A stretch of 6,411 bases of DNA, taken from Acidobacteriota bacterium (GTDB lineage: Bacteria > Acidobacteriota > Terriglobia > Terriglobales > Acidobacteriaceae). Positions within the stretch are counted from its first letter, which is position 1. The number at the start of each line of letters is the position of its first letter. A model generated the notes under the pieces. It ran no database searches and had not been told where the DNA came from. It saw nothing but the letters and a program-made list of their open reading frames with translations. The position numbers and the translations under genes were made by a program. Positions 5,382 to 6,411 of this stretch are shown in pieces. The stretch lies in assembly GCA_019510535.1 (NCBI GenBank), contig JAEKKE010000049.1, positions 1 through 6,411 on the forward strand, read 5' to 3'.

Positions 5382-5935
5382 ACCTTCTGATATCGCTCTG
5401 CGATCCAGCGTTCGACTTCTGCCAGTGACTCGATGGCGGTATGCGGTTCACCGCAGCCGGCCTCTTCCGTGCCCCGGATGAGGAAGACCTGTTCTATGCC
5501 TGCGGCGTGTCCGGCGGCAAGGTCGGAGCAGCGGTCGCCCACCAAAATACTGGTGGAAAGGTCGATGCCAAGCTCGCGCTCTCCGCGCAGCAGCATGCCG
5601 GGGCCGGGCTTGCGTTCGTCGCACTCGCGCTTGTATTCGCCAACACCGTGCACCGGGTGATGGGCGCAATAGTAGACCGCATCGACGTCGGCCTGTTCGC
5701 GGTTGAGCTCGGCACGCATCCAGACCATCAGCTCATGGAACTGCTCTTCGGTGTACATGCCGCGAGCGATGCCGGCCTGGTTGGTGACGATGGCCACTTT
5801 CATGCCGTGCGCGCGGGCGGTGCGGATGAGCGACGTAATGCCGGGCATCCACTGGACGTCAGGAATCTTATGCAGGTAGCCAATTTCGACGTTCACGACG
5901 CCGTCACGATCAAGAAATAAACAGGGAGGAGCCAC
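5378..5935 (-). CDS. gmhB: D-glycero-beta-D-manno-heptose-1,7-bisphosphate 7-phosphatase
   Basis: A 185-residue HAD-superfamily phosphatase, normal length for GmhB. It removes the C7 phosphate of heptose-1,7-bisphosphate in ADP-heptose synthesis for the LPS core (cytosol). HAD motifs: FLDRDGVVN with D9 (nucleophile) and D11; TNQ (51-53); K109 in RKPGPGM; GDRCSD with D134 and D138. The zinc loop CAHHP...ECDERKP keeps C90, H92 and C105, but the usual fourth Cys is E107. The related histidinol-phosphatase branch is possible but less likely without his genes. The GTG start at 5933-5935 is forced: motif I begins at once and an in-frame TAA (complement of 5939-5941) lies one codon upstream. SD is poor, and TATCCT just upstream may be a -10 of a leaderless mRNA. 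Confidence 0.93.
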   Translation of the reverse strand: MAPPCLFLDRDGVVNVEIGYLHKIPDVQWMPGITSLIRTARAHGMKVAIVTNQAGIARGMYTEEQFHELMVWMRAELNREQADVDAVYYCAHHPVHGVGEYKRECDERKPGPGMLLRGERELGIDLSTSILVGDRCSDLAAGHAAGIEQVFLIRGTEEAGCGEPHTAIESLAEVERWIAERYQKV

Positions 5936-5987
5936 ACCTTAAGGATACAAGGCATCCGCGGTCGCGCTTGTGCACTCCTATCCGGGC

Positions 5988-6185
5988 ATGGCGACGACAC
6001 AACAACGTGAACACGATGCGAAGGTAACTCCCTCGGGCCCGAAGGGTGATAACCCGGCGACTGCCGGTCCGGGGCATACGGAGGTGAGATCCAGTACGCC
6101 GGAGAATAAGGCCGGTGAGATCGATCCGGCAGCGCCGGGTGAGACAGGGACGACACCGGGGTCGACGAAGGCGCCTGGAGAGTAG
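5988..6185 (+). CDS. Small hydrophilic Pro/Gly/Thr-rich hypothetical protein
   Basis: A 65-residue open frame starting MATTQQREHDAKV and ending TKAPGE. It has no hydrophobic segment, no Cys and no Trp, and is rich in Gly, Pro, Thr, Glu and Ala, so it should be soluble and intrinsically disordered. Loosely repeated pieces are visible: SGPKGDNPATAGPGHTE, STPENKAGEIDPAAPGE and TGTTPGSTKAPGE. I know no family for it. In favour: coding-like composition, a divergent position from gmhB, and a strong terminator downstream. Against: no SD before the ATG and no clear promoter. An in-frame ATG at 5970 would add six residues (MHSYPG). It may be a real small gene or chance. Confidence 0.45.
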   Translation: MATTQQREHDAKVTPSGPKGDNPATAGPGHTEVRSSTPENKAGEIDPAAPGETGTTPGSTKAPGE

Positions 6186-6272
6186 TTGCCTTCCGAAGCA
6201 TTGAAAAGCAGGTCCTTCACGATGTTCAGGATGACAACATTTATAAAGAGAACTTCTGGGACACCCTCAACG

Positions 6273-6300
6273 AAAAAGCCCCGGCGGGCCGGGGCTTTTT
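6273..6300. terminator. Bidirectional rho-independent terminator
   Basis: AAAAAGCCCCGGC (6273-6285) pairs perfectly over 13 bp with GCCGGGGCTTTTT (6288-6300), and only GG lies between, so the innermost pairs must open to form the loop. The GC core is flanked by five A on one side and five T on the other, so it works on both strands. It ends the minus-strand gene at the right edge (stop 22 bp away) and could also end the small plus-strand gene stopping at 6185. Confidence 0.93.
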
Positions 6301-6322
6301 CATTGTGAGTCGTAGAAGGTAT

Positions 6323-6411
6323 TTAGAACGGGTTGATCTTGCCCAGACCCTTCTTCTTCTTGTTCTTGGAGGAGCTCTCCTCGCTTTTATCGATCGAAGG
6401 CTTTCCAGCTT
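6323..6411 (-). CDS. C-terminus of an unidentified gene with a Lys-rich tail
   Basis: Partial: only the last 28 complete codons are inside the window, ending in TAA (complement of 6323-6325). The tail is highly charged and disordered, with a Ser/Glu stretch followed by KNKKKKGLGKINPF. The strong terminator at 6273-6300 directly downstream supports this being the true end of a gene. The remaining sequence is too short to name a family. A closing GLGKINPF after a poly-Lys run may be a recognisable conserved tail once the full protein is seen. Confidence 0.75.
   Translation of the reverse strand, partial: AGKPSIDKSEESSSKNKKKKGLGKINPF

Noticed and set aside
5893..6201. Minus-strand frame of about 100 codons overlapping gmhB
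   Set aside because: It overlaps the conserved start of gmhB in another frame, and its Pro/Ser-rich content is antisense to the small plus-strand ORF.
1..6411. A new defence, toxin-antitoxin or phage system
   Set aside because: No nuclease, toxin pair, integrase, transposase or phage gene is visible; the protein-coding content is housekeeping or unknown.

Overview
The window looks like a chromosomal segment of an acidobacterium of the class Terriglobia (the Granulicella/Edaphobacter/Terriglobus type). This is inferred from moderately high GC, the mix of gene families, and intergenic spaces full of short palindromic repeats. The heptose phosphatase points to an LPS-making, Gram-negative cell. 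No phage, plasmid, CRISPR or defence gene is visible. The genes are ordinary; the unusual content lies between them.

Layout. Bases 1-123 hold the cut end of an unassigned coding region. Bases 124-599 are non-coding and carry copy 1 of a three-hairpin repeat, which is itself interrupted by a 39-bp palindromic insertion, then a promoter for a 155-aa SnoaL-like protein (600-1067, +). A tRNA-Pro(UGG) with encoded CCA lies at 1199-1275 (-). Copy 2 of the three-hairpin repeat follows at 1418-1512. From 1575 to 5935 all genes are on the minus strand. In transcription order they are gmhB (heptose bisphosphate phosphatase), a DciA/DUF721 helicase-loader-like gene, gatC, gatA, a secreted LolA-like protein, and a DUF4112 membrane protein. 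A small disordered plus-strand ORF (5988-6185) then converges on the tail of a minus-strand gene (6323-6411), with a strong bidirectional terminator between them.

How the genes work together. dciA, gatC and gatA are joined by one-base stop/start overlaps (TGATG), so they are probably one translationally coupled unit linking replication-helicase loading with Glu-tRNA(Gln)/Asp-tRNA(Asn) amidotransferase subunits; GatB must be encoded elsewhere. The LolA-like and DUF4112 genes form a second coupled pair (ATGA overlap), probably concerned with the cell envelope. GmhB belongs to the heptose branch of LPS core synthesis.

Most interesting are four repeat structures: (1) the two-copy, three-hairpin element with a recurring CTTCA loop; (2) the palindrome nested inside one copy; (3) an inverted array of 7-bp repeats (ACTGGCA type) around a long hairpin between gatA and the LolA-like gene; (4) a 118-bp MITE-like element with inverted ends that covers the gmhB stop codon and holds the only good Shine-Dalgarno match upstream of dciA.
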